From assembly GCF_016862895.1 (NCBI RefSeq), contig NZ_BONV01000021.1, forward strand, positions 1 through 64,000: a stretch of 64,000 nt of DNA. Reading direction: 5' to 3'. The stretch is from Planotetraspora kaengkrachanensis (lineage in GTDB: Bacteria > Actinomycetota > Actinomycetes > Streptosporangiales > Streptosporangiaceae). Position 1 is the first letter of the stretch. Every line of letters begins with the position of its first letter. Made by a program: the position numbers and the translations under genes. Below the pieces are notes generated by a model. That model did no database searches, was not told the origin of the DNA, and saw only the letters and a program-made list of their open reading frames with translations. Shown here piece by piece: positions 15,827 to 24,396 of this stretch.

Positions 15827-16114
15827 ATGTGCACCTATCTCACCCAGCGGATCGAGCTTGAGGGCGCCGCGAAGGGGGCGACCGGCTGGTTCACGCTCAG
15901 CGACGGCGCCGTCTACGTCGACCATCCGTTCCACGCCTGCCATGAGCACACGCTGAACATCGACTTCACCAACCCCGGCGAGGGCCCGTCGGCGCGGGTC
16001 GCGGTCGAGCTCACCGAGGAGGCCGCGCTGGCGCTGGTCGACGCCATCCAGAAGGCCCTGGCCTCGGCGCCGCCCGGGCTCGCGTCGGGCGCGCACGCCC
16101 GCGCCGCCTCCTGA
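15827..16114 (+). CDS. DUF6295 family protein
   Basis: A 95-residue protein starting MCTYLTQRIELEGAAKGA, with VYVDHPFHACHEHTLNIDF in the middle and a Val/Ala-rich helix at the end. This matches actinobacterial DUF6295 proteins as I recall them. His and Cys residues around positions 36-44 could bind a metal. It is co-transcribed with the dienelactone hydrolase. Function unknown. Confidence 0.7.
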   Translation: MCTYLTQRIELEGAAKGATGWFTLSDGAVYVDHPFHACHEHTLNIDFTNPGEGPSARVAVELTEEAALALVDAIQKALASAPPGLASGAHARAAS

Positions 16115-16224
16115 GGGCGTTCTCCCTCCCGGCGGCCCGCGCCCCTCTCAGCCGAGCTGAGCGGCGCGGGCCGTCCGGGGCGGGCCGGCCACCGTGACAG
16201 TCCGGAGCGGCCGGCCGGAGTGCT

Positions 16225-16458
16225 TCAGCCGGCGCGGCCGGAGAGCTGGTCGAACAACTCCAGGGCGGCCTGGCGCACGTCATCGGGTGCGATGCCGTCC
16301 AGGGTGCTGCGGGCGTGATCGTTGTCGCGAGTGGTGGCGCAGGTGATCGCGACCGACGCGGCCGCCGCGTGACGGAGAGATCCGGCGGGCGCGCTGTCCG
16401 CCAGCTCCTGGGCGCTCGTGGCGAGATCGAGGTTGTCCCTGCTGAATGGGCTGGTCAC
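16225..16458 (-). CDS. Small hypothetical protein
   Basis: A 77-residue, Ala/Asp-rich, likely helical protein from GTG 16458 with GGAG about eight bases upstream. There are no membrane or signal segments. It lies downstream of the lipase gene on the same strand but is separated from it by a strong terminator, so it has its own transcript. Function unknown. Confidence 0.5.
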   Translation of the reverse strand: MTSPFSRDNLDLATSAQELADSAPAGSLRHAAAASVAITCATTRDNDHARSTLDGIAPDDVRQAALELFDQLSGRAG

Positions 16459-16557
16459 CGAGGTCTCCTGGAGTGGTCGTGATTGCAGCCATTATCAGTC
16501 ATCCCTGCCCGCATGCGACCACCGCCCACCGGTATTCGTGATCGGCCGCTCATGGAG

Positions 16558-16593
16558 CCGGCCCCGGATCCTCCGTACGGGATCCGGGGCCGG
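16558..16593 (-). terminator. Terminator of the lipase gene
   Basis: Perfect 14-bp stem CCGGCCCCGGATCC/GGATCCGGGGCCGG with an eight-base loop, about 50 bases past the lipase stop. Confidence 0.7.
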
Positions 16594-16643
16594 TGGACGT
16601 GGGGGCCGCGACGCCGGAGTTTCCCGCGCCTGGCCGGTCCTGA

Positions 16644-17894
16644 TCAGCCGAGCCAGGCGGCGACCTGGTTCACGGCGCCGGACGCCCAGCCGAGCTTGAG
16701 GTGGTTGAGGCCGAGGACGGCGGTGGCCGCCCGGTTGCCGATCCCGTCGGGCGCGGAGCAACTGGCGACGAAGACGGCTCCGTCGGACGGGCCCGTGTGT
16801 TCGTTGTGCAGGAGCGCCATGTCCGGCGTGTTGCCGCAGAGCTGGTAGACCGGCACGCTCGCCGGGGTGCCGGCGTTGATCAGGGGCACGACCAGCGAGC
16901 CGCGGTCGATGGCGTACTGGATGCCGCGGCCCGCCGTGTAGAAGCCGGTGCCGCCGTAGTAGGTGGTGTACCAGTCCTGCTCGAGGGTGGACAGCGGATA
17001 GACGTCGTCCCAGCGGTAGAGCATGTCGTCGGAGCCCGGGTAGGCGTCGCCCTCGTAGCTCAGGTCGGTGTGGGTGCGCCAGAGGCCGTAGCAGACCATC
17101 TTCGTGTGCGGTGCGGGCGCGTTGAGCGTGCCTCCACATTCAGGAAATATCGCGAAATCGTGGGTCCAGCCGTGGCGGTAGCCCCAGTCGAAGCCCTTGT
17201 TGGGTCCTCCGAGCAGGATGAGTTTCCTGACGTCCCCCCTGTACGCGGTGCCCCAGGACTTGCGCAATGACGAGACGTACATGCGGGCGTTGAACGCGCC
17301 CTTGGACCAGCCGACCACGTCGACCTGGGCGGCGCCCGTCTTGGCCCTGATCAGGGAGACGGCGTCGGCGATCTGCTCCGACCAGTAGTACCCGTCGCCG
17401 GTGGTGTGCGGGAACCCGATCGCGAAGACCTTGTATCCCTTGCCGCTCAGGCTCTGCATGAGGCCGGTCGAGGGGCAAGTCGCCTGGCCGCAGCCGTACG
17501 CGCCGGCGGCGTTGGGGTTCGCCCACGCCTGGTCGGCCGTCTGGTTGGCGCCGTGGACGAGCAGGACGGGGACGGGCTTGGAGCCCGTCTGCCATCCCGG
17601 CGCGGAGTAGAGCAGGAAACGCGAGGAGTGCGGGCGGGCCACGTCGCCGAACAGGCGCCTCGTCTGGCCGGTCTGGTCACCCCTGCCGTCCGACGGGTAC
17701 GCCTCGGCCGTGAAGGCGCTGGAGTTGTCCTTGTACCGCTCGACCTGGGCCCAGCCGTTCTGCAGTCCGGACGTATAGGTCGCCTCCAGCGTCACCGACC
17801 CGGTGGCCGAGGCGGGCGCGGCGGGGGCCGCGAGGACGATGGCGGCCACCATCCCGAGAGCGGCCGGCAGCCTGCCCCACGGACGTCGTCTCAT
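16644..17894 (-). CDS. Secreted lipase/esterase (class 2 lipase, alpha/beta hydrolase)
   Basis: A 416-residue protein with a clear Sec signal peptide (MRRRPWGRLP, a hydrophobic core, then AAPASATG with cleavage near residue 31). The hydrolase core has LLVHGANQTA (oxyanion HG at about 114) and nucleophile motif VGWSKG with Ser197. Many Cys residues suggest disulfides outside the cell. It likely hydrolyses lipids or esters extracellularly. ATG 17894 is preceded by GGGAGATGTG. The frame is open far upstream, but that part is antisense to the LLM gene. A terminator hairpin follows. Confidence 0.85.
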   Translation of the reverse strand: MRRRPWGRLPAALGMVAAIVLAAPAAPASATGSVTLEATYTSGLQNGWAQVERYKDNSSAFTAEAYPSDGRGDQTGQTRRLFGDVARPHSSRFLLYSAPGWQTGSKPVPVLLVHGANQTADQAWANPNAAGAYGCGQATCPSTGLMQSLSGKGYKVFAIGFPHTTGDGYYWSEQIADAVSLIRAKTGAAQVDVVGWSKGAFNARMYVSSLRKSWGTAYRGDVRKLILLGGPNKGFDWGYRHGWTHDFAIFPECGGTLNAPAPHTKMVCYGLWRTHTDLSYEGDAYPGSDDMLYRWDDVYPLSTLEQDWYTTYYGGTGFYTAGRGIQYAIDRGSLVVPLINAGTPASVPVYQLCGNTPDMALLHNEHTGPSDGAVFVASCSAPDGIGNRAATAVLGLNHLKLGWASGAVNQVAAWLG

Positions 17895-18004
17895 CACATC
17901 TCCCTTGACGGTCGACCCCCGTGACAGACACACGTTCGCCCGACGGAGACGGCCGATCAATGTGGGCGGCCCACATGTCGGGGACCGCGCCGGTGGGGAG
18001 ACGT

Positions 18005-18907
18005 TCAGAGCGCGGCGCGGAAGGCCTCGGCGAGTTCCAGGAGATGGTGGTCGTCCCGGGCGGTGAGCTGGAGGTCCACGAAGATCTCGTGAACTCCGGC
18101 GTCCGCCGCGGCGGCGAGGTACCCGGCGATCTGCGCCACCGTTCCCGCTCGCGGCACCCGCGACTCGGGCGCGGGCTCGTCGGTGATGAGAGGGTTGCTG
18201 CGCAGGACCATGCGCAACATGTCGGGATCGCGGCCCGCCTCCTCCGCACTCCGCTGGACGGCCTTCCACATGGAGGTGAGGACGGGGATCGGCAGCGCGG
18301 CGGGCAGCCAGCCGTCCGCCCTGCGCCCGACGCGCTCAAGGGCGGCCGGCGCGAACCCCGACAGGTAGAGCGGCGGCCTGGCGGCCGGCTTGGGGAAGAT
18401 GTGGCTGGGGGCGACCGCCCAGCGCTCGTCCTCGTAGGAGACGGGGTCGGTGGTCCACACGGCGTCCAGCAGGTCGAGGACGGCGTCGAACCGGGATCCC
18501 CGCGATCTCCAGGGCACCCCGACGGCGGCGTACTCGTCGGAGGACCAGCCCAGCCCCAGGCCCACGCACAGGCGTCCGCCGCTCAACTGGTCGACGGTGG
18601 CGAGCGAGCGGGCGAGCAGCACCGGCGGGTACCAGCACGCGTTGAGCACGCTGGTGCCGAGCCGGACCCGCGTGGTGGTCGCCGCGGCGACCGTCAACAC
18701 CGCGACCGGGTCGAGGAAGACGCGGTGGGCCTCCGGGATGGTCCCGTCCCCGCCGGGATAGGGGTCCTTCGGCTTGAGCGGAGTCATCAGCCGGTCACCG
18801 ACCCAGAGGCTGGAGAACCCGAGCGATTCGGCCTCGCGCGCCACGAGCCTGACGCTGTCCAGCGACGCGAACCGCCCGTACTGCGCGAGCGCAAGACCGA
18901 TCTCCAC
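18005..18907 (-). CDS. LLM-class (luciferase-like, probably F420-dependent) oxidoreductase
   Basis: A 300-residue TIM-barrel protein from GTG 18907 with GAGG upstream. Family features are IGLALAQYGRF, SLWVGDRL, TTRVRLGTSVLNACWYPPVLLARSLAT, GGRLCVGLGLGWSSDEYAAVG and PPLYLSGFAPAALERVGRRADGW. Such enzymes use F420H2 or FMNH2; many in actinobacteria are F420-dependent. The substrate is unknown. The methyltransferase gene ends 14 bases upstream on the same strand, so they are likely co-transcribed. Confidence 0.85.
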   Translation of the reverse strand: MEIGLALAQYGRFASLDSVRLVAREAESLGFSSLWVGDRLMTPLKPKDPYPGGDGTIPEAHRVFLDPVAVLTVAAATTTRVRLGTSVLNACWYPPVLLARSLATVDQLSGGRLCVGLGLGWSSDEYAAVGVPWRSRGSRFDAVLDLLDAVWTTDPVSYEDERWAVAPSHIFPKPAARPPLYLSGFAPAALERVGRRADGWLPAALPIPVLTSMWKAVQRSAEEAGRDPDMLRMVLRSNPLITDEPAPESRVPRAGTVAQIAGYLAAAADAGVHEIFVDLQLTARDDHHLLELAEAFRAAL

Positions 18908-18921
18908 GCTGGACCTCGCTG

Positions 18922-19725
18922 TCAGATCTTGCGGCCCACGCCGCAGAGGATGAGTGACGTCTCCGGCGGGTCGAACTGGACCGCTAGGTCCGGCCGCCAT
19001 TCGGGCAGCCAGACCAGTCCGGGTTCCACCAGGTCGAACCCTTCGAACAGGTCCCCGATCTCGTCGCGGCCGCGCAGCACCAGCGGCGAGGTGGCGCCCT
19101 CGTACACCTGCGTGCCGGCCTTCACGGCCTCGGCGCGGGCGTCGCGCGTGCCGTGCGACAGGACGATGAAGCTTCCCGGCGCGAGCGCGTCCCTGAGGGT
19201 GGCCAGGATGCGCGCCGGTTCGTCCTCGTCGGGGATGAAGTGCATGATCGCGACGAGGAGCAGGCCGACGGGCCTGCCGAAGTCGATCGCCTTGACCACG
19301 TCGTCGTGGTTCAGGATCTCCTCGGGGCGCCGCAGGTCGCCCTCGACGACGGTGGTCGTCCCGCCCGTGCCCGCCAGCAGGGCCCGCGCGTGTCCGAGCA
19401 CCACCGGGTCCTTGTCCACGTAGACGACCCGGGCGTCGTCGATGACCTCGGCGGCCACCTCGTGGACGTTGCCCTGGGTGGGCAGGCCGGTCCCGATGTC
19501 CAGGAACTGGGTGATGCCCGACTCGGCCAGGAACCGGACGGCCCGGCCGAGGAAGGCCCGGTTCTCCCGGGCGGCGAGCCGCAGCTCCGGGGCCACGGTG
19601 AGGATGCGCTCGGCGGCCTCACGGTCGGCGGCGAAGTTGTCCTTGCCGCCCAGGTAGTAGTCGTACAACCGCGCGATGTTGGGCGTGGTCGGATCGAAGC
19701 CCCAGGATCGCCGATCTTGCTCCAA
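18922..19725 (-). CDS. SAM-dependent methyltransferase, DUF574 family
   Basis: A 267-residue protein with the signature N-terminus FDPTTPNIARLYDYYLGGKDNFAADREAAE, then motif I FLDIGTGLPT near residue 95 and VYVDKDP near residue 123. This is the actinobacteria-specific DUF574/S-adenosyl methyltransferase family (PF04672). The acceptor substrate is unknown; family members are numerous in Streptomyces and relatives. Likely in an operon with the downstream LLM oxidoreductase. Confidence 0.9.
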   Translation of the reverse strand: MEQDRRSWGFDPTTPNIARLYDYYLGGKDNFAADREAAERILTVAPELRLAARENRAFLGRAVRFLAESGITQFLDIGTGLPTQGNVHEVAAEVIDDARVVYVDKDPVVLGHARALLAGTGGTTTVVEGDLRRPEEILNHDDVVKAIDFGRPVGLLLVAIMHFIPDEDEPARILATLRDALAPGSFIVLSHGTRDARAEAVKAGTQVYEGATSPLVLRGRDEIGDLFEGFDLVEPGLVWLPEWRPDLAVQFDPPETSLILCGVGRKI

Positions 19726-19790
19726 GGAGCACTCCCCCGTGCGTGTTCATGATCTCGACAGTGATCAGCATATCCAGCTTGTCCGGATTG

Positions 19791-20552
19791 TCAGCATGGG
19801 GGTGAGGTGAGGCGCGTCCGTACGACGAGGTCGTGCAGAGCGTCCTGAGCGGAGGGCCGGTCGGGCAGGTGCGAGTGGTCGCGCGCGTCCTCCAGTTCGG
19901 CGGTGAGCGCGTCCAGGTCGCGGTCGAGCACGTCGGCGGCGGGGGCGTCGCCGGGCAGCGCGCCGTGCTCGGCCGCGCGCTTGGCCGCGACCAGCTCGGC
20001 GAGGTACGGCGGGCCGCCGTCGAGCAGCCCCGTCAGGTCGGCGACGAGCCGGCCCGTGCGCATCAGGTGGACACCCGTGAGCAGCACCCGGAACGAGTAG
20101 AGCAGGGGCTTCAGCTCGCCGGTCCTGGCGAACAGCCGCCGCTGGGTGCGGGCGAACCCGAGGTAGTGGTGGGCGTGATGACGGGTGAGGCACGCAGGGG
20201 CCAGCGCCGTCAGCTCCTCGTGGACCGGCGACGAGGCCACCACGAGCGGCGAGAGCAACTGTTCCAGCACGTAGCCGTTGCGGCCGAGCAGCAGCCGGCA
20301 GAACTTGGCGAGGTCGTGGGTGACGAGGTCGACCTCGACGCCTTCACGCACCCAGGCACGGGAGACCGTCTCCTCCCCCTGCCGCAGCCCGACGACGTCC
20401 TCGACGGGCAGGATGTGCACGCCGCGCAGATCCACGTCGGAGTCCCGGGACGGGAAGCCGTACAGATGCGCGCCACTGACCGAGGCGAACGCGAGTGGAT
20501 GCGGCTGCTCTCCCGGGATGCGGTCCAGCCACACCGGCAGCACCGCGGTCAC
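19791..20552 (-). CDS. RlaP-type nucleotidyltransferase (COG3541), second of a tandem pair
   Basis: A 253-residue protein with the pol-beta-type nucleotidyltransferase signature SGAHLYGFPSRDSDVDLRG (residues 26-44). The Asp pair would bind metal ions; the usual GS is GA here. The rest is helical with a Leu/Asp-rich tail. COG3541/RlaP proteins are linked to RNA ligase and RNA repair systems in comparative genomics. Its start overlaps the stop of the paralogue upstream by four bases (ATGA), giving translational coupling and perhaps a heterodimer. No RNA ligase gene is adjacent. Confidence 0.8.
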   Translation of the reverse strand: MTAVLPVWLDRIPGEQPHPLAFASVSGAHLYGFPSRDSDVDLRGVHILPVEDVVGLRQGEETVSRAWVREGVEVDLVTHDLAKFCRLLLGRNGYVLEQLLSPLVVASSPVHEELTALAPACLTRHHAHHYLGFARTQRRLFARTGELKPLLYSFRVLLTGVHLMRTGRLVADLTGLLDGGPPYLAELVAAKRAAEHGALPGDAPAADVLDRDLDALTAELEDARDHSHLPDRPSAQDALHDLVVRTRLTSPPC

Positions 20553-21253
20553 AGGGCCGACCTCCGCACCCTCATGAGGAAATCCTCGATCACGTCCTTG
20601 CCCGGCTTGTCGGGAAGCGCGCTTCCGCCGGCGATCGCCGCCGACAGCTCGCCAGTCAGCTCCGCGCGCCAGCGCTTCGCCTCCTGCCAGCCGGTCGCGC
20701 CGTGCCGTACGGCGAGCAGGCGCGCGCGGAGGCCGTCGTCGACGCGCACCAGGGGCTCACCGTGGCGCACCAGGTGCAGCCCGCCGGCCAGCAGGCGGAG
20801 CAGATGCATGGTCATCTTCCTGAATCGCGGCTCGGCGGCGAACCTGGCGTCGGGACCGGGCGGCTCGCCCCCGCGGGACTCGAGACGGCGGAACTGGTCG
20901 TCGGAGTAGGCCGCGAACGTCCGCTCGGCCTCCCGGGACAGGAAGGCGCTCCGGATCGCGAGAAGTTCTTCGCCGACCGGGGTCGCGTGCTCGACGATCG
21001 GCGACCACAGGCACTCCAGGACGGTCGGGTTGGCCCGCATCGCCAGCACGCAGAACCGCTCGACCTCCCACGAGAACTGCTCGGCCATCGGGCCGTCCAG
21101 GTGCGTGGGGGGCTTGTCCAGACGCCAGAACATCGGCGTGGGTATCACGAAGACGCCCCGCCGGTCCACGTCGGAGCCCTCGCCGTCCAGCCCGTAGGCG
21201 CGGGAGCCGGTCACCACCGACAACACAGTGCCCTCCGGCATCTGGAGCTCCAT
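20549..21253 (-). CDS. RlaP-type nucleotidyltransferase (COG3541), first of a tandem pair
   Basis: A 234-residue protein with nucleotidyltransferase motif TGSRAYGLDGEGSDVDRRGVF near residue 16 and conserved FSWEVERFCVLAMRANPTVLECLW, as in COG3541 proteins. It is related to the downstream gene but divergent, so the pair is an old duplication. The substrate may be a nucleic acid end or a protein. An HxlR regulator gene is divergent with about 90 bases between. Confidence 0.82.
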   Translation of the reverse strand: MELQMPEGTVLSVVTGSRAYGLDGEGSDVDRRGVFVIPTPMFWRLDKPPTHLDGPMAEQFSWEVERFCVLAMRANPTVLECLWSPIVEHATPVGEELLAIRSAFLSREAERTFAAYSDDQFRRLESRGGEPPGPDARFAAEPRFRKMTMHLLRLLAGGLHLVRHGEPLVRVDDGLRARLLAVRHGATGWQEAKRWRAELTGELSAAIAGGSALPDKPGKDVIEDFLMRVRRSAL

Positions 21254-21280
21254 GAGGCGAGATCATGCCATATCAGGAAA

Positions 21281-21313
21281 CTTCCACAATGTAAGTAGCT
21301 TCCGAAATGTAAG
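21281..21313. promoter_or_regulatory. Direct-repeat operator upstream of the HxlR gene
   Basis: CTTCCACAATGTAAG (21281-21295) and CTTCCGAAATGTAAG (21299-21313): two near-identical 15-bp units spaced 18 bases, 28 bases before the HxlR ATG and between divergent genes. The site probably binds the HxlR protein. Confidence 0.6.
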
Positions 21314-21340
21314 CTATGCTGTCCCACGGTGATCTGACTT

Positions 21341-21688
21341 ATGACGACAAAAGATGACTTCGAGGCGCGCTGTCCCTCGTTCCAGGCCGCGATCGAGCTC
21401 GTCGGGCGGCGCTGGAACGGCGCGATCCTGATGGCGGCCCAGGACGGCGCGCGGCGCTACAGCGAGTTCCTCGCCGCCGTGCCCGGCATCTCCGAGCGCG
21501 TGCTGGCCCAGCGGCTGCGCGAGCTGGACGCCGCCCAGGTGCTGGTCCGCGAGGTCCAGCCGACGACGCCGGTCCAGATCACCTACACGATGACCGAGAG
21601 AGGCAAGGAGCTGGCCCTCGCCGTTCAGCCGCTGATCGCGTGGGGTGAACGCTGGCTCGGGAGAGGTAGTGAACAACACGATGGCTGA
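21341..21688 (+). CDS. HxlR-family transcriptional regulator
   Basis: A 115-residue winged-helix protein with CPSFQAAIELVGRRWNGAIL, the family's signature around Cys11, then RYSEFLAAVPGISERVLAQRLREL and a beta wing ending YTMTERGKEL. HxlR proteins often sense aldehydes or redox stress through Cys. Its 3' end overlaps the start of the LLM-hemerythrin fusion by 20 bases, so the two are coupled, and it likely controls that operon through the direct repeats upstream. Confidence 0.9.
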   Translation: MTTKDDFEARCPSFQAAIELVGRRWNGAILMAAQDGARRYSEFLAAVPGISERVLAQRLRELDAAQVLVREVQPTTPVQITYTMTERGKELALAVQPLIAWGERWLGRGSEQHDG

Positions 21689-23201
21689 CTTCGGGCACGA
21701 GCTGTGGTTCGGCGCGTTCCTCACGCCGGACGCGGCCGGACGCCGCAGGCTCGAACGGCAGGCCCTGCTGGCCGAGGACCTCGGGCTGGACATCCTCGGC
21801 TTTCAGGATCACCCGTACCAGCCGTCCTTCCTCGACACGTGGACGCTGCTGTCGGTGCTCGCCGCGCGCACGTCACGCATCCGGCTGTTCCCCGACGTGG
21901 TCAACCTGCCGCTGCGGCCGCCCGCCGTACTCGCGCGCAGTGCCGCCTCGCTCGACCTGCTGAGCGACGGCCGGGTCGAGCTGGGCCTGGGCTCGGGCGC
22001 GTTCCCCGGCGGCGTCGCCGCACTGGGCGGGCCGGTGCGCACTCCGGCGGAGTCGGTCGACGCGCTGGAGGAGGCCATCGGGGTCATGCGGGCGTTGTGG
22101 ACCCCCGGCGACGGCGTGCACATCGACGGCCGCCACTACCGGCTCGACGGCGCGCACCCCGGGCCGTTCCCCGCACACCCCATCGGCCTGTGGATCGGCG
22201 CCTACAAGCGCAGGATGCTCGAGCTGACCGGGCGGCTCGGCGACGGATGGGTCCCCTCGTCCGGCTACGCGGCGCCGTCCGAGCTCGCGGGCATGTCCGC
22301 GATCGTCGACGCCGCCGCCGAGCAGGCCGGGCGGGACCCCGGCGACGTGCGGCGTGTCTACAACGTCTCCGGGCGCTTCTCCGGCCTGGCGGGCGGCGGC
22401 TTCCTCGACGGCCCGCCGAAGATCTGGGCCGAGCAGCTCGCCGAGCTCACGTTCCGGTACGGCATGAGCGTGTTCGTGCTCGCCGCCGACGACGAGCGCA
22501 GCCTCAGGACCTTCGCGGAGGAGGTCGCGCCCGCGGTCCGCGAGGCCGTGGCACGCGAGCGCCCCGCCGCCTCCTCCACCGGCTCCGCCTCCTCGGTGGA
22601 AGAGGGAGCCCCGGTCGCTCCCCCGGCCGTCCTGGCGACGGAGCGGGGATCCGTGAGCGTCCTGGACGAGGCGACCCGCCCCCGGTCCGCCAAGCGCGAC
22701 ATCAACGCCCTGCCTCCCGCGCAGCGCGCGAACGGGCAGCGCCTGGTCCTCATCCACGACCACCTCCGGCAGGAGCTCACCCAGATCAGGGACGCGCTGG
22801 AGCAGGTCGCGGACGGGCAGACCGACGCGGAGTCCCTCCGGTCCCTGATCAACCAGCTGACGATGCGGCAGAACTACTGGACGCTCGGCACGTTCTGCGC
22901 GTCCTACTGCCGCCTGCTCACCACCCACCACACCATCGAGGACGAGCACATGTTCCCGATGCTGACGGGGGCGGAGCCGTCCCTCGGGCCCGTGGTCGAA
23001 CGGCTGGAGCAGGAGCACGAGGTCATCGCGGGCGTGCTGACCGGGCTCGACGCGGCGCTCGTGGCCATGATCGAGGACCCGGAGAAGCTCGACGGCGTCC
23101 GCCTCCAGGTGGACCTGCTGGCCGACGCCCTGCTGTCGCATCTCGGCTACGAGGAGGAGGAACTGGTGGAGCCGCTCGCCCGGCTCAACCTCGGCATCTG
23201 A
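21669..23201 (+). CDS. LLM flavin-dependent oxidoreductase fused to a hemerythrin domain
   Basis: A 510-residue fusion. Residues 1-300 are luciferase-like (LGFQDHPYQPSFLDTWTLLSVLAARTSRIRL, GRVELGLGSGAFPGG, WIGAYKRRMLELTGRLGDGW). An Ala/Pro/Ser-rich linker at about 300-345 joins an HHE hemerythrin domain (about 355-505) with iron-ligand candidates in LIHDHLRQEL, HTIEDEHMFP, EQEHEVI and HLGYEEEEL. It may couple O2 or redox sensing/delivery by a di-iron site to a flavin or F420 reaction. GTG 21669 has GGGAGAGG just upstream; ATG 21681 is an alternative start. Coupled to the HxlR gene. Confidence 0.88.
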   Translation: MNNTMADFGHELWFGAFLTPDAAGRRRLERQALLAEDLGLDILGFQDHPYQPSFLDTWTLLSVLAARTSRIRLFPDVVNLPLRPPAVLARSAASLDLLSDGRVELGLGSGAFPGGVAALGGPVRTPAESVDALEEAIGVMRALWTPGDGVHIDGRHYRLDGAHPGPFPAHPIGLWIGAYKRRMLELTGRLGDGWVPSSGYAAPSELAGMSAIVDAAAEQAGRDPGDVRRVYNVSGRFSGLAGGGFLDGPPKIWAEQLAELTFRYGMSVFVLAADDERSLRTFAEEVAPAVREAVARERPAASSTGSASSVEEGAPVAPPAVLATERGSVSVLDEATRPRSAKRDINALPPAQRANGQRLVLIHDHLRQELTQIRDALEQVADGQTDAESLRSLINQLTMRQNYWTLGTFCASYCRLLTTHHTIEDEHMFPMLTGAEPSLGPVVERLEQEHEVIAGVLTGLDAALVAMIEDPEKLDGVRLQVDLLADALLSHLGYEEEELVEPLARLNLGI

Positions 23202-23259
23202 GGCCCGGGCGGCGGAAATCCGGATGCGAGGCGGGAACCCGGCCTCCTATCCTCCGGCC

Positions 23260-24255
23260 ATGCGCGACCTCAGGCTGCTGCCGAAAGCCCATCTGCACGT
23301 CCACCTGGAGAGCACGATCCGCTGGGAGACGCTCGCGGAGATCGGCGCGGCGAACGGCGTGGCCGTGCCCTCACGCGGAGACGGCGGGACGCCCCTCGCC
23401 TTCGACGGCTTCCGGCAGTTCGCCGACCACAACTCTCTCGTGCGCGACTGCCTGCGCCGGCCGGAGGACTTCCGCCGGATCGCGGTCGAGTTCTGTGAGG
23501 ACGAGGCGGCGCAGGGCACCGCGTACGCGGAGGTGACGTTCACCGCGGCCTCGCACGGCGAACGGCTCGGCGACCTGGAGATGCCGCTGGAGGCCGTGCT
23601 CGACGGCCTCGCCGAGGGGCAGGCGGCCCACGGCGTGCAATGCCGGGTGCTGCTCGACCACTCGCGCCGCAGGTCGGTCGAGCGGGCGAGGCGCACGGTG
23701 GAACTGGCCGCCCGCCATCCGGCCGTCGCCGGTGTGGGCGTCGCCGGGGAGGAGTCCCATCCGCTGGCTCCGTTCGCCGAGGTCTTCGCGGCCGCCGGGG
23801 ACGCGGGCCTCCACGTCGTCCACCACGCGGGCGAGACGTGCGGCGCGGCGAGCGTCCGCGAGGCGATCGGCCCCGGCGGCGCCGAACGGCTGGGGCACGG
23901 GATCCGGGTCCTGGACGACGCGGAACTCGTGGCCGAGGTGCGGGACCGGGCGATCCCGCTCGAGGTGTGCCCCTCGTCGAACGTCGCCCTGGGCATCGCG
24001 GGCTCCCTGGCCGCCCACCCCCTGCCCCGGCTGCGTGACGCCGGTCTGGTCGTCACGCTGAACACCGACATCCCGTCGATCGCCGGGACCACCTTGACAC
24101 AGGAGTACGCCCGCGTCCGGGACGCCTTCGGGTACGGCGACGAGGTCATGGCCGAGTTCGCCCGGGCCTCGATCGCGGCCTCGTTCGCGCCGGAGGAGAC
24201 GAAGGCCCGGCTGACCGGGCGGGTGGACGACTGGCTGGCTGCACCCGACGCCTGA
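23260..24255 (+). CDS. add: Adenosine deaminase family protein
   Basis: A 331-residue metal-dependent deaminase. Metal and catalytic motifs are AHLHVHLES (residues 10-18), VHHAGET near residue 188, ERLGHGIRVL near residue 212, CPSSNVALG and LNTDIPSI near residue 267. It converts adenosine to inosine in purine salvage, although adenine deaminase-like members are hard to separate by eye. ATG 23260 is chosen because the region upstream (from 23224) is not family-like. Stand-alone gene. Confidence 0.88.
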   Translation: MRDLRLLPKAHLHVHLESTIRWETLAEIGAANGVAVPSRGDGGTPLAFDGFRQFADHNSLVRDCLRRPEDFRRIAVEFCEDEAAQGTAYAEVTFTAASHGERLGDLEMPLEAVLDGLAEGQAAHGVQCRVLLDHSRRRSVERARRTVELAARHPAVAGVGVAGEESHPLAPFAEVFAAAGDAGLHVVHHAGETCGAASVREAIGPGGAERLGHGIRVLDDAELVAEVRDRAIPLEVCPSSNVALGIAGSLAAHPLPRLRDAGLVVTLNTDIPSIAGTTLTQEYARVRDAFGYGDEVMAEFARASIAASFAPEETKARLTGRVDDWLAAPDA

Positions 24256-24396
24256 GTCCCTTCGCGACTCATGTGGCGTATCGGTCCTCCGTAATCACTT
24301 CGCTTCCGACGGTGAGCAACGGTTTACTCACGGAGCATGCCCGCGTTCTGGAATGATCTCCCAGATATCGTGTCGGAGATCGAAAGACGGTGACCG

